NCBI GenBank assembly: GCA_016463365.1
Contig: JAEMRJ010000130.1
Coordinates: 1-5,939 of the forward strand
Direction of reading: 5' to 3'
Source: Thermoleophilaceae bacterium
Lineage (GTDB): Bacteria; Actinomycetota; Thermoleophilia; Solirubrobacterales; JACPNS01
Length of the DNA stretch: 5,939 bases
The notes under the pieces are model-generated. The model was not told the origin of the DNA and did not search any database. It worked only from the letters and a program-made list of their open reading frames with translations. Each line of letters begins with the position of its first letter. Positions within the stretch are counted from its first letter, which is position 1. Positions 4,757 to 5,939 of the stretch are shown here, piece by piece. The translations under genes and the position numbers were made by a program.

Positions 4757-4794
4757 CCGGCAGGCTCCCATCACGAACTTAGACCGATTGAGAT

Positions 4795-4959
4795 ATGGCA
4801 CGCGGAGACGTAAGAATCGCTGTGACGCTCGCCTGCGAAGAGTGCAAGCGCCACAACTACCAGACAAATAAATCGAAGCGGAACAACCCGGACCGCATCG
4901 AAATGAAAAAGTACTGCCGCTGGTGCGGCGGACAGCGCCCGCACAAGGAGACGAGGTAG
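4795..4959 (+). CDS. rpmG: Large ribosomal subunit protein bL33
   Basis: 54 codons, ATG to TAG. An in-frame TGA at 4789-4791 directly upstream fixes the ATG as the start. The sequence has the bL33 pattern GDVRI..TL.C..C at the N-terminus, NKRN-like [11 protein letters not shown] in the middle, and a closing KKYCRWC...HKETR. Four cysteines in two CxxC pairs (C14/C17 and C41/C44) make this the zinc-binding 'C+' form. Actinobacteria often also carry a zinc-free paralogue used under zinc starvation. The protein sits near the E site of the 50S subunit. The Shine-Dalgarno is poor: only GAG lies within a few bases of the ATG. secE begins 6 bp after the stop, so the two genes are in one operon. Confidence 0.96.
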   Translation: MARGDVRIAVTLACEECKRHNYQTNKSKRNNPDRIEMKKYCRWCGGQRPHKETR

Positions 4960-4965
4960 TCCCCG

Positions 4966-5391
4966 GTGGCGCGCAACCGCCAAAAAGCCAAGCAGCGCAA
5001 GGCAAAGGCCGAGGCGAACGCCGGTAAGTCCGGCGCGCCCGCAAACGGCGCAGCCGATCCCGTCGGCGCGCCGCCGACCGACGAGGGCACCGTCAAGGCT
5101 GCCGCATCAGTCGACGCCGCCGAAGAGATCAAGCGCACAGCCAAGCTCAAGCCCGAGCCCGCAAAGTCCCAGCCCAAGGCCGCCAAGGACGCAAAGCCGG
5201 TCAAGGAAAAGGGCCGCCTGCGCACCTTCCTGCGTTCTTCATGGGCTGAGCTCCGCCGCGTCCAGTGGCCGGACCGCAAGCAGCTGACGACGATGACGAC
5301 GATCGTCATCGGCTTCGTGATCATCGCCGGCGCGTACCTCGGCGCGATCGACTACGTCGCCAACCAAATCGTCGACTTCATCGTTTTCTAG
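4966..5391 (+). CDS. secE: Preprotein translocase subunit SecE
   Basis: 141 codons, GTG to TAG. AAGGAG and GAGG in the last codons of rpmG (4945-4956) give a ribosome-binding site and couple the two genes. Residues 1-82 are a low-complexity Lys/Ala/Pro/Glu-rich extension. Residues about 83-141 are the SecE core: an amphipathic helix with the conserved W-x-EL-x-x-V-x-WP pattern (SSWAELRRVQWPDRKQL, 91-107) and one membrane segment (about 109-131). SecE clamps SecY in the SecYEG channel that exports and inserts proteins at the inner membrane. The minimal bacterial core is about 60 residues, so most of this protein is the cytoplasmic extension, as is common in Actinobacteria. nusG follows after 22 bp, the standard order. 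Confidence 0.95.
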   Translation: MARNRQKAKQRKAKAEANAGKSGAPANGAADPVGAPPTDEGTVKAAASVDAAEEIKRTAKLKPEPAKSQPKAAKDAKPVKEKGRLRTFLRSSWAELRRVQWPDRKQLTTMTTIVIGFVIIAGAYLGAIDYVANQIVDFIVF

Positions 5392-5413
5392 GTCCCACTG
5401 AAAGAATTTCCCA

Positions 5414-5939
5414 ATGTTTTCCTGGTACGCAATCAACACATACTCCGGTCACGAGAACAAGGTCAAACAGAACCTTGAGCACCGCATCGTCTCGATGAAC
5501 CAGCGCACGGCCATCCGCCGCATCGTGATCCCGACCGAGACCGTCACCGAGGTCAAGGACAACAAGAAGGTCGACAAGGAAGTCCGCACCATGCCGGGCT
5601 ACCTGCTCGTCAACATGGAGGTCAACGAAGACTCCTGGGGCGTGGTCAAAGGAACTCCCGGCGTGACCGGATTTGTCGGCAACCAGACCGACCCGGTGCC
5701 GCTCGCACAGTCCGAGGTCGACCGCCTGCTCGCGAACGCCAACGTCCAGGCCAGCAGCACGCAGGGTGCGGGGTCCGGCGGTTCGGGCGGAGCAGCCGCA
5801 AAGTCGCAGCCCGCGGCCCCCGAGTTCAGCATCGGCGAGACCGTCAAGGTCGTCTCCGGTCCGCTGTCAGATTTCTCCGGCGAGATCGCCGAAATCAACG
5901 AGGACGCGCACAAACTCAAGGTGCTCGTCTCCATCTTCG
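5414..5939 (+). CDS. nusG: Transcription termination/antitermination factor NusG, 5' part
   Basis: The frame is open from ATG 5414 to the window edge (175 codons seen, no stop). A purine-rich GAAAGAA about 8 nt upstream can serve as the ribosome-binding site. Residues 1-110 form the NGN domain: it opens FSWYAINTYSGHENKVK, has RRIVIPTE and MPGYLLVNM, and continues through GVTGFVG. Residues about 111-137 are a Gly/Ser/Ala/Gln-rich linker. From about 138 the KOW domain begins (FSIGETVKVVSGP, then FSGEIAEI and KLKVLVSIF), and only its last ~10-20 residues are cut off. NusG binds the RNA polymerase clamp through NGN and ribosomal uS10 or Rho through KOW. The gene normally continues into rplK-rplA. 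It lacks the long acidic N-terminal extension of some actinobacterial NusG proteins; the unusual length is in the linker. Confidence 0.96.
   Translation, partial: MFSWYAINTYSGHENKVKQNLEHRIVSMNQRTAIRRIVIPTETVTEVKDNKKVDKEVRTMPGYLLVNMEVNEDSWGVVKGTPGVTGFVGNQTDPVPLAQSEVDRLLANANVQASSTQGAGSGGSGGAAAKSQPAAPEFSIGETVKVVSGPLSDFSGEIAEINEDAHKLKVLVSIF

Noticed and set aside
4624..4794. A tRNA gene (such as tRNA-Trp, often found near secE)
   Set aside because: No T-loop consensus (GGTTCGAATCC-like) or cloverleaf arms are visible between the operator and rpmG, or between rpmG and nusG.
4857..5324. Minus-strand frames opposite rpmG and secE with hydrophobic stretches
   Set aside because: They are complements of the Lys/Ala-rich SecE extension and of bL33, both of which are certain genes. 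The hydrophobicity is a by-product of antisense reading.
1..5939. CRISPR array, insertion sequence, integrase, attachment site or toxin-antitoxin pair
   Set aside because: No spaced direct repeats of CRISPR length, no transposase or recombinase motifs, and no terminal repeats are present. The palindromes seen are single regulatory-scale elements. The two-gene minus-strand unit lacks toxin-antitoxin features beyond its layout.

Overview
This window looks like a high-GC chromosomal segment from an actinomycetote. The Cys4 form of bL33, the rpmG-secE-nusG order, the long Lys/Ala-rich SecE N-terminus, an actinobacterial-style HemW N-terminus and apparently leaderless starts (a TAnnnT -10 box about 7 nt before the start codon) all point that way. 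Thermoleophilia/Solirubrobacterales is my best guess. It rests on overall impression and cannot be proved from the window.

Layout. (1) Bases 1-1025 hold the 3' part of an ABC-F ATPase gene: the second ABC domain and a C-terminal coiled coil. A small single-pass membrane protein gene follows (1102-1455). (2) Converging on it from the minus strand is a two-gene unit of unknown function: a 77-codon helical protein (2645-2412) and then a helical-repeat protein of about 307 codons (2385-1462). (3) Divergent from that pair, across about 100 bp, is hemW (2747-3958), a radical-SAM heme chaperone with a probable leaderless start. (4) Bases 3959-4794 are the most unusual part. They hold a DUF4440/NTF2-like gene (4061-4444) whose only possible start codon lies inside a perfect 10-bp hairpin. 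A nested inverted repeat begins right after its stop codon. Facing it is a minus-strand remnant of a SAM-dependent methyltransferase, cut off at motif I. The promoter of that remnant overlaps a dense set of ACGTAC palindromes that look like an operator. (5) Bases 4795-5939 carry the housekeeping set rpmG (bL33), secE and nusG. nusG runs off the end of the window.

How the genes fit together. The right end is a translation, secretion and transcription-elongation operon: bL33 for the large ribosomal subunit, SecE for the SecYEG translocon, and NusG for RNA polymerase processivity and coupling. The left end is ribosome-associated as well (ABC-F). HemW delivers heme to respiratory proteins. The minus-strand pair and the small membrane protein have no assignable function. 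I see no defence system, CRISPR array, integrase, transposase or tRNA. The best candidates for something undescribed are the structured, operator-rich segment at 4020-4625 and the uncharacterised helical gene pair.
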